A stretch of DNA of 21,269 nt from Eubacterium sp. (GCA_014465955.1 JACTVT010000041.1:1-21269), one strand, 5' to 3'. Shown: positions 1-7,513, counted from the stretch's first letter. The notes: generated by a model from the sequence alone, not told the origin. Numbers and translations are program-made.

Positions 1-66
1 GTCGGCTCGGTCGGTGCTTCTGCTTCGCAGAGGTGTCCACTGGACACCCGCACCCTCGACGCACCG
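1..66 (+). repeat. Dispersed palindromic repeat, copy 1 (cut by window edge)
   Basis: This is nearly identical to 3247-3312 (same strand) and to the reverse complement of 3534-3599. It contains two small hairpins: TCTGC-TTC-GCAGA, and GGTGTCC-ACT-GGACACC. It ends in GACGCACCG as copy 3 does. The left arm (GTAGGG...) would lie before base 1. Nothing in it looks coding; the phrase it encodes in translation recurs only because the DNA recurs. Confidence 0.8.
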
Positions 67-75
67 CAAAAATAT

Positions 76-110
76 TAACTTAATATATAAATAGAATATA
101 TATTAAGTTA
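76..110. repeat. Perfect 14-bp inverted repeat, AT-rich
   Basis: TAACTTAATATATA (76-89) and TATATATTAAGTTA (97-110) are exact reverse complements around a 7-base loop AATAGAA. It lies just upstream of the putative galM promoter and just downstream of the dispersed repeat. It has no T-tract, so it is not a standard terminator. It may be an operator, a cruciform, or the end of a small mobile repeat. I cannot tell which. Confidence 0.6.
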
Positions 111-128
111 CCAAAAGTCAAGAAAGTA

Positions 129-157
129 TTGAATTTGTTTACAATTTAGGATATACT
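129..157 (+). promoter_or_regulatory. Putative sigma-A promoter of galM
   Basis: TTGAAT (129-134) and TATACT (152-157) are separated by 17 bases, 43 bases before the galM start. AAAAGGGGA (181-189) is the ribosome binding site. This is by pattern only. Confidence 0.45.
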
Positions 158-199
158 CAAATTAGAAAATTTTATTACCTAAAAAGGGGAACATTTATA

Positions 200-1261
200 A
201 TGAGCATTTCAAAAAAACTATTCGGAACACTTAAAGACGGCACAGCCGTTGATCTTTACACAATTACAAATAAAAGCGGTGCATCCGTATCACTTCAGAC
301 GCTCGGCGGCGGTATTCAGGCAATCAATGTGCCTGACAGAAACGGCTGTCTTGCCGATGTTGTGCTCGGATTTGACAATCCTGAGCAGTACACCGACCCG
401 GACCTCGGCTATCAAGGGCTTTTAGTCGGCAGAGTGGCAAACAGAATCAGGGATGCAAAATTTTCAATTGACGGCGTTGAGTACAACACGCCTGCAAATC
501 AGGGCACATGGACTCTGCACGGCGGCGGACGTTTCAGTTTCAATGTATGGGACGTTGCCGAAACAACAGAAAATTCGGTAACCTTCAGCAGATTTTCACC
601 CGATATGGAAGACGGCTTTCCGGGAGATTTCACAATGGCGGTTAAATATACCTTTACCGATGACAATATTTTAAGGCTTGAATACATTGTAAAAGCCGAC
701 AAAAAAACAGTTGCCTGCCCCACAAACCATGCTTATTTCAACCTTTCGGGAAACGACGATGAAACAGTTGAAAACCATTATCTTAAAATCAACGCCGATT
801 ATTTCACCGAAACAGACGATAATCAACTTCCTACAGGAAAACTCGGCGAAGTAAAAGGCTCAATGCTGGACTTTACAGAGTCACATAAAATAGGCGACAG
901 AATTGACGAGCCGCACCGTGCAATTATTGACGGCATAGGCTACGACAACAACTACTGCCTGAGAAACAAACTCGGTGAATTTGCCGAGGCTGCCGTTCTT
1001 TACCACGAAAAATCGGGCAGAAAAATGACTGTTTATACCGACCTGCCGGGTGTTCAACTTTACTGCGGCGGTTGGCTCAAAAAAGAAAAAAGCGATTACA
1101 ACAGAGGCAAAAACGGCAATGTTTCTTTCAGACGAGGCGCTGCGCTTGAAACACAGTTTTACCCCGACAGTGTAAACCACCCCGATGAATTCCCGTTTGC
1201 ATATGTTGAGCCAAACAAAGAATTTAAAACAGTTACCGAATTCAGATTTACAGTAGAATAA
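200..1261 (+). CDS. galM: Aldose 1-epimerase (mutarotase)
   Basis: It interconverts the alpha and beta anomers of galactose or glucose in the cytoplasm, feeding the Leloir pathway. The 353 residues match the usual family length. Family signatures are all visible: GRVANRI with Asn81-Arg82, LHGG with His107, TNHAYFNL with the catalytic acid His177, an Asp near 249 in GIGYDNNYCL, and the catalytic base Glu317 in ALETQ. No signal peptide is present. The ATG at 200 has a purine-rich site (AAAAGGGGA) 10 bases upstream. No other galactose gene lies nearby, so it is probably transcribed alone. The identification is firm; substrate preference among hexoses cannot be read from the sequence. Confidence 0.95.
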   Translation: MSISKKLFGTLKDGTAVDLYTITNKSGASVSLQTLGGGIQAINVPDRNGCLADVVLGFDNPEQYTDPDLGYQGLLVGRVANRIRDAKFSIDGVEYNTPANQGTWTLHGGGRFSFNVWDVAETTENSVTFSRFSPDMEDGFPGDFTMAVKYTFTDDNILRLEYIVKADKKTVACPTNHAYFNLSGNDDETVENHYLKINADYFTETDDNQLPTGKLGEVKGSMLDFTESHKIGDRIDEPHRAIIDGIGYDNNYCLRNKLGEFAEAAVLYHEKSGRKMTVYTDLPGVQLYCGGWLKKEKSDYNRGKNGNVSFRRGAALETQFYPDSVNHPDEFPFAYVEPNKEFKTVTEFRFTVE

Positions 1262-1280
1262 AATCGGGTTGTCGGTAACG

Positions 1281-1318
1281 CCGCACCCCCCCACGGGCAA
1301 TTCGTGAATTGCCCCTAC
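1281..1318. repeat. Palindromic intergenic repeat (GGGCAATTC type)
   Basis: GGGCAATTC (1295-1303) and GAATTGCCC (1306-1314) form a perfect 9-bp palindrome. Read on the minus strand, the element starts GTAGGGGC and ends in a GC-rich GGGGTGCGGCG stretch. The 5' GTAGGG is shared with the elements at 3225 and at 3342 (minus). It fills the gap after galM, which otherwise (1261-1487) holds only a promoter and a short palindrome. Confidence 0.65.
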
Positions 1319-1399
1319 AAAACGCCAATAACACTCTTGCAGAGGACGATGCCCACATCTTCCCGCAAAGCAAAAACCGCATAAAATAAACAAAAGCTC

Positions 1400-1445
1400 G
1401 GTTGCGCAACCAATAGTTGCATAAATTCAACTTAAAATGTATAGT
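1400..1445 (+). promoter_or_regulatory. Putative promoter with adjacent 12-bp palindrome
   Basis: TTGCAT (1417-1422) and TATAGT (1440-1445) have a 17-base spacer, 42 bases before the start of the XRE-DUF4097 gene. A perfect palindrome, GGTTGCGCAACC (1400-1411), sits directly upstream of the -35. It is a possible operator for the XRE domain encoded next, which is an inference. Confidence 0.45.
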
Positions 1446-1487
1446 ATTCCACAGGTGCTTTTGCTATGCTTTTAATGAGGTGATTAA

Positions 1488-3182
1488 ATGAATAAAAACA
1501 CGGCAGAAAGGCTGTATGAATACAGACGTGCCAACCACTTTTCGCAGGAAGAACTTGCAGAAAAGATAGGCGTTTCAAGGCAGGCAATTTCAAAATGGGA
1601 GCGAGGCGAGAGCAGCCCCGATACTGACAATCTGATTGCACTTGCAAGACTTTATAACATTTCTATTGATGAATTAATCAACGGCGAGGCACCCCCTGCA
1701 CAGGCCGTTATTAATGATGAAAAAGAAAATACAAACGATACAGAATACAGCGAATATTCTTACGGCACCGCCGAAGATGACGCCGACAGTCAAAACACAC
1801 ATAAAGGCGGTGCAAATTTTAATAACGGCAAGGACAGTGTTCATATCGGCTTTGACGGTATTCATATTGAAACAGAAAAAGACAGTGTGCATATAGGTCC
1901 TGACGACATAGGCGCAAGAGGCAGACGGAAAGCACCGAGAAATCCGTTTATTCACGCAGTGCTTCCGCTCGTATGCGTTGTTGTTTATCTTATACTCGGC
2001 TTTACAACATCAATGGGCTGGGCATACGGCTGGCTGCTGTTTTTGCTGATACCGATAGCAGAAAGCCTTTACTCGGCAATACAAACTAAAAACCCGTCAG
2101 CCTTCTGCTACCCTGTCTTTGTAGTATTTTTATATCTTGCAATCGGCTTTATGTTTCACGTATGGCACCCGACATGGATATTGTTTATAACTATTCCTGT
2201 TTTCTATGTAATGTGTGATTCCATCAAAAAGACAAGAGCGGAAAAATACAGTGAAGAAAACTACACACAAACCGCATATCAGAACAACGGCACATACTAC
2301 ACACCGAATGTTGACGAAACAAAACCGCACAAAAAAAGCAAAAGCGGTGTAACCGCTATTATAATGACGGCTATATGTGCAATAATGGTAATAATTGTTG
2401 TGGCAATAAGTTGTGTGTTCGGTTTTTTAAACAGGCTCGGCATAAACGATATGGTTGAGGATTTTGCCTCGTGGATACCCTATGTTGCAAGCGACGGATA
2501 CTACGACAATTACGACGAAGCACGCTACAGCGTAGGCAATGCAGAGATTGATGCCGATATGGTGCAGAATATCGACATTGAATGGATTTCAGGAAATGTG
2601 GATATTGAATATTATGACGGCGATACCATTTCCTTGAGTGAAAATGAACAGTCTGATGAAAATCACAAACTGCGCTATAAACTTGATAACGGCACACTTG
2701 ATATTAAGTACATCAAATCAGGTGTGTTAAAACGCCGTAACGGCAATCTTAATCTTTCAAAAGAACTTACAATTTATATCCCAAAAGATAAGGTAATTAA
2801 TAATATTGATGTTGAAAGTGTGTCGGCAGGAATCAATTCCGAAATCACTGTAGGCGATTTTGACGCCGAAACCGTTTCAGGCAATATTATCGCAGACGGC
2901 ATAATGAACTCGGCTGATGCAGAAACTGTTTCGGGAAATATTACATTCATCTGCCCGCAGTCTTTTTATGAACTGAGCACAGACAGTGTTTCGGGCGAAA
3001 CGCAAATCATAATTCCGAAGGACATAAGCGGCTTTTACGTAACGGCAAGTTCTGTTTCGGGCAGAATAAACGCAGATGATTTCAATATCAGCGGCAAAGC
3101 GCTTGACTATACCTACGGCGCAGGCGGACCTGAAATCAGTTTCAATTCCGTCAGCGGCAGTTTAAATATTAAAGGACAATAA
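1488..3182 (+). CDS. Membrane-bound XRE regulator with DUF4097 domain
   Basis: This 564-residue protein has three parts. Residues 7-63 are a Cro/CI-type helix-turn-helix (EELAEKIGVSRQAISKWERG is the classic recognition segment). Residues about 64-150 are an acidic linker with two DSVHIG repeats (116-121 and 132-137). Four hydrophobic segments lie at about 154-245 and a fifth at 288-314. The C-terminus, about 350-564, is a repetitive beta-strand DUF4097 domain with recurring VSG and SVSG turns, predicted extracytoplasmic. The layout suggests a one-component sensor with a cytoplasmic DNA-binding head and an envelope-exposed tail. GAGGTGAT at 1476-1483 supports the ATG at 1488. It looks monocistronic. 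Domain calls are secure; the ligand and target genes are unknown. Confidence 0.85.
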   Translation: MNKNTAERLYEYRRANHFSQEELAEKIGVSRQAISKWERGESSPDTDNLIALARLYNISIDELINGEAPPAQAVINDEKENTNDTEYSEYSYGTAEDDADSQNTHKGGANFNNGKDSVHIGFDGIHIETEKDSVHIGPDDIGARGRRKAPRNPFIHAVLPLVCVVVYLILGFTTSMGWAYGWLLFLLIPIAESLYSAIQTKNPSAFCYPVFVVFLYLAIGFMFHVWHPTWILFITIPVFYVMCDSIKKTRAEKYSEENYTQTAYQNNGTYYTPNVDETKPHKKSKSGVTAIIMTAICAIMVIIVVAISCVFGFLNRLGINDMVEDFASWIPYVASDGYYDNYDEARYSVGNAEIDADMVQNIDIEWISGNVDIEYYDGDTISLSENEQSDENHKLRYKLDNGTLDIKYIKSGVLKRRNGNLNLSKELTIYIPKDKVINNIDVESVSAGINSEITVGDFDAETVSGNIIADGIMNSADAETVSGNITFICPQSFYELSTDSVSGETQIIIPKDISGFYVTASSVSGRINADDFNISGKALDYTYGAGGPEISFNSVSGSLNIKGQ

Positions 3183-3224
3183 TTATAAAAATACAACGAG
3201 TTTTAAAAAAGCAATACAGAATAC

Positions 3225-3312
3225 GTAGGGCGGGCTGGTCTCGCCTGTCGGCTCGGTCGGTGCTTCTGCGATGCAGAGGTGTCCACCGGATACCCGCACC
3301 CTCAGCCCGCCG
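3225..3312 (+). repeat. Dispersed palindromic repeat, copy 2
   Basis: This is a full copy of about 88 bp, beginning GTAGGG and ending GCCCGCCG. Its ends are complementary: GGCGGGCT (3229-3236) with AGCCCGCC (3304-3311). The middle matches copies 1 and 3 almost exactly. It abuts a second palindromic element (3313-3342) that ends in CCCTAC, so the pair is bracketed by GTAGGG and its complement. Confidence 0.8.
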
Positions 3313-3342
3313 TTTTTCGGGAGAGCACAGAGTCTCTCCCCT
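3313..3342. repeat. Palindromic element ending CCCTAC
   Basis: GGGAGAG (3319-3325) and CTCTCCC (3334-3340) form a hairpin. On the minus strand it starts GTAGGGGAGAG, the same opening as the 1281-1318 and 3225 elements. Together these look like one family of short intergenic palindromes. Confidence 0.6.
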
Positions 3343-3367
3343 ACAAGCAGCGTTTCGGTTATAAACG

Positions 3368-3395
3368 TAATGGTCGACGAGTACATCGACCATTA
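3368..3395. repeat. Perfect 10-bp inverted repeat
   Basis: TAATGGTCGA (3368-3377) and TCGACCATTA (3386-3395) are exact complements around CGAGTACA. It belongs to the repeat-rich gap 3183-3768. No T-tract follows. Function unknown. Confidence 0.55.
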
Positions 3396-3420
3396 TAATC
3401 CCTCCACCGCAAGCGGTCTC

Positions 3421-3450
3421 CCTCCCTTTAACAAGGGAGGCATTTTTTTT
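3421..3450 (+). terminator. Rho-independent terminator
   Basis: CCTCCCTT (3421-3428) and AAGGGAGG (3433-3440) form a perfect 8-bp stem with loop TAAC, followed by CA and eight T. It could end transcripts from the XRE-DUF4097 gene 240 bases upstream, although the hairpin itself resembles a dispersed repeat. A weaker hairpin (GGTGCAGAAA 3484-3493 with TTTCTGCATC 3501-3510) follows it. Confidence 0.6.
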
Positions 3451-3533
3451 AAAAAACTTTGAGAAATGCAAAAAACGCCAAAAGGTGCAGAAATTCGATA
3501 TTTCTGCATCTTTCCATATACACTATTGAAAGA

Positions 3534-3621
3534 CGGTGCGTCGAGGGTGCGGGTGTCCGGTGGACACCTCTGCGCAGCAGAAGCACCGACCGAGCCGACA
3601 GGTGAGACCGCCGCACCCTAC
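3534..3621 (-). repeat. Dispersed palindromic repeat, copy 3 (inverted)
   Basis: This is the reverse-complement copy of 3225-3312, 88 bp. Its end arms differ in sequence from copy 2 but still pair: CGGTGCG at one end and the complementary CGCACC near the other. The inner hairpin sequences are conserved. Confidence 0.8.
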
Positions 3622-3695
3622 AGTAATGTAGTTACCATACCACATTATTAAATTCGGCGTGATTCTGACCATTTATCAAAGTTTTTTTAGTTCTC

Positions 3696-3724
3696 TTGCA
3701 ACACTTTCGGTAATTTTATATACT
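3696..3724 (+). promoter_or_regulatory. Putative sigma-A promoter of the ECF sigma gene
   Basis: TTGCAA (3696-3701) and TATACT (3719-3724) are separated by 17 bases and lie 45 bases before the sigma gene. I looked for an ECF-type AAC/CGT promoter for autoregulation and did not find a convincing one. Confidence 0.45.
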
Positions 3725-3768
3725 TAATATACGTAAACCGGTTTAAAATTTATTTCAGGAGGTGCAGT

Positions 3769-4284
3769 ATGAGCGAAAAGGAACTTGTAAAGAAAGCCCG
3801 AAACGGTGATAAAGATGCCTTTTGCGAACTTTACGGCATTTACAAATCACGGCTTTTCAATTATGCATTTTACAGGCTCGGCACTGTTCACGATGCCGAA
3901 GACGCCGTATCCGAATGCGTACTGTCTGCATATCAGCAGATAAAAAACCTGAAAAGCGAAAATGCTTTCTGCGTGTGGATTTTCAAAATACTTTACTGCA
4001 CCTGCGCAGACGCAATTAAAAATCAGATAACGCAGCGCGGCACGGAAAATATAGACGATCTGAAAAATATTTCTTCTGCAGATTACGAAAAATACATAGC
4101 CGCCGCCGAACTTAAAAATGCACTGGAAAAACTGGATGACGACGAAAAAAATATTGTGCTGTTATCTGTAATTGCAGGCTTTAAAAGCAAGGAAATTGCA
4201 AAAATAAGCGGTCTTACTGCGGGCAGTGTCCGCTCAAAACTCAGCCGCAGCCTTGCAAAAATGAAAAACGAACTTGAAAATTAA
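3769..4284 (+). CDS. ECF-type RNA polymerase sigma factor
   Basis: The protein has 171 residues, the normal size of a group IV sigma factor. Region 2 spans about residues 4-82 (ARNGDKDAFCELY, then HDAEDAVSECVLSAYQQI, which contacts core polymerase and the -10). Region 4 spans about 112-168 (LDDDEKNIVLLSVIAGFKSKEIAKISG and SVRSKLSRSLAKMK, the -35 reading helix-turn-helix). There is no region 1 or 3. AGGAGGTG at 3757-3764 sets the ATG. The gene lies 18 bases before a membrane-anchored beta-propeller gene, the usual arrangement for a sigma factor and its membrane partner. The regulon and inducing signal are not visible. Confidence 0.9.
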   Translation: MSEKELVKKARNGDKDAFCELYGIYKSRLFNYAFYRLGTVHDAEDAVSECVLSAYQQIKNLKSENAFCVWIFKILYCTCADAIKNQITQRGTENIDDLKNISSADYEKYIAAAELKNALEKLDDDEKNIVLLSVIAGFKSKEIAKISGLTAGSVRSKLSRSLAKMKNELEN

Positions 4285-4302
4285 TTTAAACAGGAGAACG
4301 AA

Positions 4303-6198
4303 ATGAAAAAAGATTATAATTCGCTTGATTATGTTAAGCAGAAATTTGACAGCGCTTTTCTTGAAACTCCTGACTCGCTCAGCGAAAGCGCAATAAAAGA
4401 AAAACTGGGCAATCTGCTTGAGCAGAGCGCCCCGAAAAAAGCAAAAAGAATACCGTTAAAACAGATTATCAGCATTGCAGCCTGCTTTATACTTGTTATC
4501 ACCACACTCACCTCGTTTAATGCTTTAAACGGAAAAATCCCCCCTGTCACAGGCGTAAAAAACGGCGGTACATCATCGGCTGTTTCCGCCTTCAACAGTT
4601 ATGCAGAACTTAACAGATACTTTCATTCTCTGAAAAAAAATAAGCTTTATTATCCGTCAGACCTGCCTATAGGCTGTGATTTTGACGGAATAGGCAGCGG
4701 ACTTATACCCAAAACAAGTGCCGACCAGAGCAGCGTTTTGGAATCAAATTACGCAATGACATACAAAAACTATATTTTTTATGTATTAGGCAGAGAGCTG
4801 TGTATCTATAGAACAGACAATGATAAAATTGAAAAAGCAAACACTCTTACTTTAGGGTACGACAATGATGAAGGCGAAACCGTATATATTAAGGATATTT
4901 TGATTTTTGAAAACCGCCTTGCAGTCAGTATTGAAAAAAGAACTAAAAAAGCAGTTGAAACCGACCTTCTGATTTATGATATTTCAGACCCCGAAAATCC
5001 GCAGGAAATCAACAGATTTACACAATCCGGTTTTTATTATGCCCTCTCTATGTCAGACGGCACTATACATCTTGTAACGGATTTTCGCGCATACAAAAAA
5101 AGTTCAATGCCTTACACAATAAATAACGCCAAAAAGCAAAAATTAGATGCAGAAGATATTATTTATACCGATGCTTTTTCAAACGCCGATTTTACCGTAA
5201 TCAGTTCAATTAATATTAATGACGGTAAAATGACTGATTCTGCAAAAGCAATACTCGGCAACTGCGCTGAAATTTATTTCGGCAGTCAAAATATTTATAT
5301 TGCAAATTACAGTTATGACAAAGATTTATTTAACAAAACATCTGATTATCAACACGGATTTTATGAGGACCGCTCTGAATACAGCAAAACACAGATTGTA
5401 AAAATCACTGCCACCGATGGAAAAATTGAAGCCACCGGTTTTGCAGAAACAAGCGGTTATGTAACAAAATGCTTTTCTATGGCTGAAACAAACGGAATTT
5501 TTAAAATTATAACCAATTCCTATGTCGATAATGAAATTGAAAAAAATACTCTCTATACATTTGATGAGACATTCAACATTATAAACGAATATGATATACC
5601 CTGCGGTGCAGAAAGCATTCAGGCGATAAGATTCAAAAACAATTCAACATCAATTATTACCTTCAATGATAGTTTTGAAAAAATGTATACTGTTAATACC
5701 GCAAACCCCCAAAACCCTGAAGTTACAGAATGCTTTGATATAGAGGGATATATAAACTACTTTGTTGATATTGATGATAATTGTTTCATAGGTGTAGGCG
5801 AAGGGAACATTCCGACCGCTACCGGCAGTATGGGCAGTGATATTGTAAGAATTACAACATTTGATAATTCCGATAAACAACACCCCATTGTAAGCAACAC
5901 ACAAATTATCGAAGAATATTATTCACCCGCATCAGATGATTATAAATCGTTAATCATTAACCACGAAAAGAAATATTTTGCATTATCTTACTATGCTCAC
6001 GAATACATAAATGATAATGTTACCATCGCAAACGGTATTTTAACATTCAGAATTGAAAATGGAAAAGCAGAAAAAATACATAATTTCAATCCCGATTTCA
6101 ACCGTGACGGTTTCATCTATGCAAAATGCATATCCATAAATGATTATGTTTATCTTTTTGATGATTTTGATAATCCGAAATCATTTTGCGTCGAATAA
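4303..6198 (+). CDS. Membrane-anchored beta-propeller protein, probable sigma partner
   Basis: The protein has 631 residues. Residues 1-52 are cytoplasmic and charged, with an N-terminal helix (DYVKQKFDSAF) that may bind the sigma factor. One hydrophobic segment lies at about 53-72. The rest is a large extracytoplasmic region with repeated beta-blade motifs (DISDPENPQEINRF, and similar TANPQNPEVT and DNSDKQHPIV). This matches the secreted C-terminal beta-propeller family (Beta_propel, WD40-like). The three DP/NPQ-type repeats are visible directly. GGAGAA at 4293-4298 precedes the ATG. It is co-transcribed with the ECF sigma gene and ends at a strong terminator. A role as anti-sigma or sensor is inferred from context; there is no zinc-binding anti-sigma motif. 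Confidence 0.8.
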   Translation: MKKDYNSLDYVKQKFDSAFLETPDSLSESAIKEKLGNLLEQSAPKKAKRIPLKQIISIAACFILVITTLTSFNALNGKIPPVTGVKNGGTSSAVSAFNSYAELNRYFHSLKKNKLYYPSDLPIGCDFDGIGSGLIPKTSADQSSVLESNYAMTYKNYIFYVLGRELCIYRTDNDKIEKANTLTLGYDNDEGETVYIKDILIFENRLAVSIEKRTKKAVETDLLIYDISDPENPQEINRFTQSGFYYALSMSDGTIHLVTDFRAYKKSSMPYTINNAKKQKLDAEDIIYTDAFSNADFTVISSININDGKMTDSAKAILGNCAEIYFGSQNIYIANYSYDKDLFNKTSDYQHGFYEDRSEYSKTQIVKITATDGKIEATGFAETSGYVTKCFSMAETNGIFKIITNSYVDNEIEKNTLYTFDETFNIINEYDIPCGAESIQAIRFKNNSTSIITFNDSFEKMYTVNTANPQNPEVTECFDIEGYINYFVDIDDNCFIGVGEGNIPTATGSMGSDIVRITTFDNSDKQHPIVSNTQIIEEYYSPASDDYKSLIINHEKKYFALSYYAHEYINDNVTIANGILTFRIENGKAEKIHNFNPDFNRDGFIYAKCISINDYVYLFDDFDNPKSFCVE

Positions 6199-6206
6199 AA
6201 AAACAA

Positions 6207-6237
6207 CCCCGGCGGAGAAGTCCGTCGGGGAATATTT
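6207..6237. terminator. Bidirectional rho-independent terminator
   Basis: CCCCGGCGGA (6207-6216) pairs with TCCGTCGGGG (6221-6230) around GAAG, with one G-U pair. A T-rich tract follows on +, and a T-rich tract (complement of AAAAAAACAA) follows on -. It separates the convergent beta-propeller and DUF2804 genes. Confidence 0.85.
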
Positions 6238-7278
6238 TTACCACTTATTATGCACTCTTTCGGCGAATACAAGTTTGTCTTTAATTTTAATTTCCGTGCC
6301 GTCGTCAAGGATTGCCGTGCCTGAAATAAGACCGAAAACCTGATGCGGAATCATACAAATCAGTTTAAGATCAACAGGCGCCTGTCTGTCAATAATCGGC
6401 TTGAATTCCATTTCAAATCTGCCGTCGCTTGAAGTGAAAGTCCACGGTTTTGTGTAAGCAAAATCGCCGTTTTCTTTCGGAATATTGAAAGAAATATTTT
6501 CCAGTTTATGCGATTTGCCGTTGTAAAACAGCATATTTTCGCTTGCCGCACTCGTATTGCCGAAGCCATAGCCTATATTAAAACCGAACGTACTGCCGTC
6601 GTCAAGCACCATCTGACCTGAGCCCCAATACCACGTGTTATCGTAAGTCCACACACCTCTGCCCCAGTCAAGCGTTGCGAGAGCGCCGTTTTCCCTGTTG
6701 AATTCATAACGCCTGCCGTCATACTCAAAAAAGCCCTCGGCGCGCATACAGTTGATTTTCTGATTATAATAGAAATGCTTATCCTTATCAAAAGGCGTTG
6801 CGATGACCATGCTTTCTTCGGGGATTTCGGTAAGCTCCACATCAAAAACAAGGCACTTTTTACTGTTGCAGAAATTATCATAAGTACCGTAAAGCCTGCG
6901 CTTTTTGCCGTCATTCAGAAAGTGCATATCAGCCGTGCCGACCTTGGCGTTAATATCGCCCTTAACGCTTGTTGACGGAAAGCCCATTTTACCGAGCGGG
7001 AAAAAGCCAAGCTCGCTGTCGTTGAACTGAACAGGATTTTTGCCGTATTCAAGAAATGAAACAGACAAACAGCTTACATAACCCGAATCGGAAATCGTAA
7101 GGCAAAGGCCGTAATCCTGCGTGCCTATATAATAATAATCCCATTCCTTAATACGGATTTTCGGCGCTTTAATATCTGATCTGCTGTACTGCCAATGCAG
7201 TTTTTTTGCAAAACCCGGTTCGGCAATGTTGCCGTTTTCATCTAAAAGTCTTTGACTTTTCGTAATTTCATGCTGCAT
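6238..7278 (-). CDS. DUF2804 family protein
   Basis: This 346-residue cytoplasmic protein has no signal peptide or membrane segment. Its N-terminus (ITKSQRLLDENGNIAEPGFAKKLHW) and the blocks DWGRGVWTYDNTWYWGSG (about residues 203-220) and FGFNIGYGFGNTSAASEN are characteristic of DUF2804, a beta-rich family distantly like hydroxyneurosporene-synthase/AttH-type lipocalin folds. No catalytic role is established. It is transcribed alone from a strong minus-strand promoter. The ATG at 7278 is preceded by AAAAGGGG on that strand. The family call is good; function unknown. Confidence 0.82.
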   Translation of the reverse strand: MQHEITKSQRLLDENGNIAEPGFAKKLHWQYSRSDIKAPKIRIKEWDYYYIGTQDYGLCLTISDSGYVSCLSVSFLEYGKNPVQFNDSELGFFPLGKMGFPSTSVKGDINAKVGTADMHFLNDGKKRRLYGTYDNFCNSKKCLVFDVELTEIPEESMVIATPFDKDKHFYYNQKINCMRAEGFFEYDGRRYEFNRENGALATLDWGRGVWTYDNTWYWGSGQMVLDDGSTFGFNIGYGFGNTSAASENMLFYNGKSHKLENISFNIPKENGDFAYTKPWTFTSSDGRFEMEFKPIIDRQAPVDLKLICMIPHQVFGLISGTAILDDGTEIKIKDKLVFAERVHNKW

Positions 7279-7313
7279 AATATTTACCCCTTTTATGCTT
7301 ATTATTTAATTTA

Positions 7314-7342
7314 ATACTATCATAATGCATATTAAATGTCAA
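7314..7342 (-). promoter_or_regulatory. Sigma-A promoter of the DUF2804 gene
   Basis: On the minus strand, TTGACA (7342-7337) and TAGTAT (7319-7314) are separated by exactly 17 bases and lie 36 bases upstream of the start codon. The -35 is a perfect consensus. Confidence 0.65.
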
Positions 7343-7384
7343 AAAAAATCACATAAAAAATTTAAAAAAATAATAAAAAATATG

Positions 7385-7413
7385 TTGACAACACAATGAT
7401 AATCTGCTATTAT
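7385..7413 (+). promoter_or_regulatory. Strong sigma-A promoter of tRNA-Asn
   Basis: TTGACA (7385-7390), 17 bases, then TATTAT (7408-7413), 24 bases before the mature tRNA 5' end. It is divergent from the DUF2804 promoter. Confidence 0.75.
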
Positions 7414-7437
7414 ATTAGAGCACTAAGCGATATACAT

Positions 7438-7513
7438 TCCTCTATAGCTCAGTCGGTAGAGCATGCGGCTGTTAACCGCAGGGTCGTTGGTTCGAGTCCA
7501 ACTGGGGGAGCCA
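7438..7513 (+). tRNA. tRNA-Asn (anticodon GUU)
   Basis: A full 76-base cloverleaf is visible. The acceptor TCCTCTA pairs with TGGGGGA (with G-U pairs). The D arm contains AGCTCAGTCGGTAGAGC. The anticodon stem TGCGG/CCGCA carries loop CTGTTAA with anticodon GTT. The T arm is GTTGG-TTCGAGT-CCAAC, followed by the discriminator G and an encoded CCA at 7511-7513. Element genes begin about 300 bases downstream, so its 3' end is the likely integration site. Confidence 0.96.

Noticed and set aside
881..1393. Minus-strand open frame of 170 codons
   Set aside because: It lies mostly antisense to galM with Val/Phe-rich composition of a shadow frame, and its N-terminal part is the intergenic palindromic repeat.
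1..3621. Possible CRISPR array from the repeated units
   Set aside because: Only three copies, irregularly spaced over kilobases, one inverted, and no uniform spacers.
3466..3651. Small open frames across the repeats (also 3183-3386 and 3169-3471 on minus)
   Set aside because: The shared phrase (RVRVSGGHLC...AEAPTEPTGET) is the dispersed DNA repeat in translation; there are no ribosome sites.
3690..3768. ECF-type autoregulated promoter ahead of the sigma gene
   Set aside because: No AAC-like -35 and CGT-like -10 at a proper spacing could be found; a sigma-A type promoter fits better.
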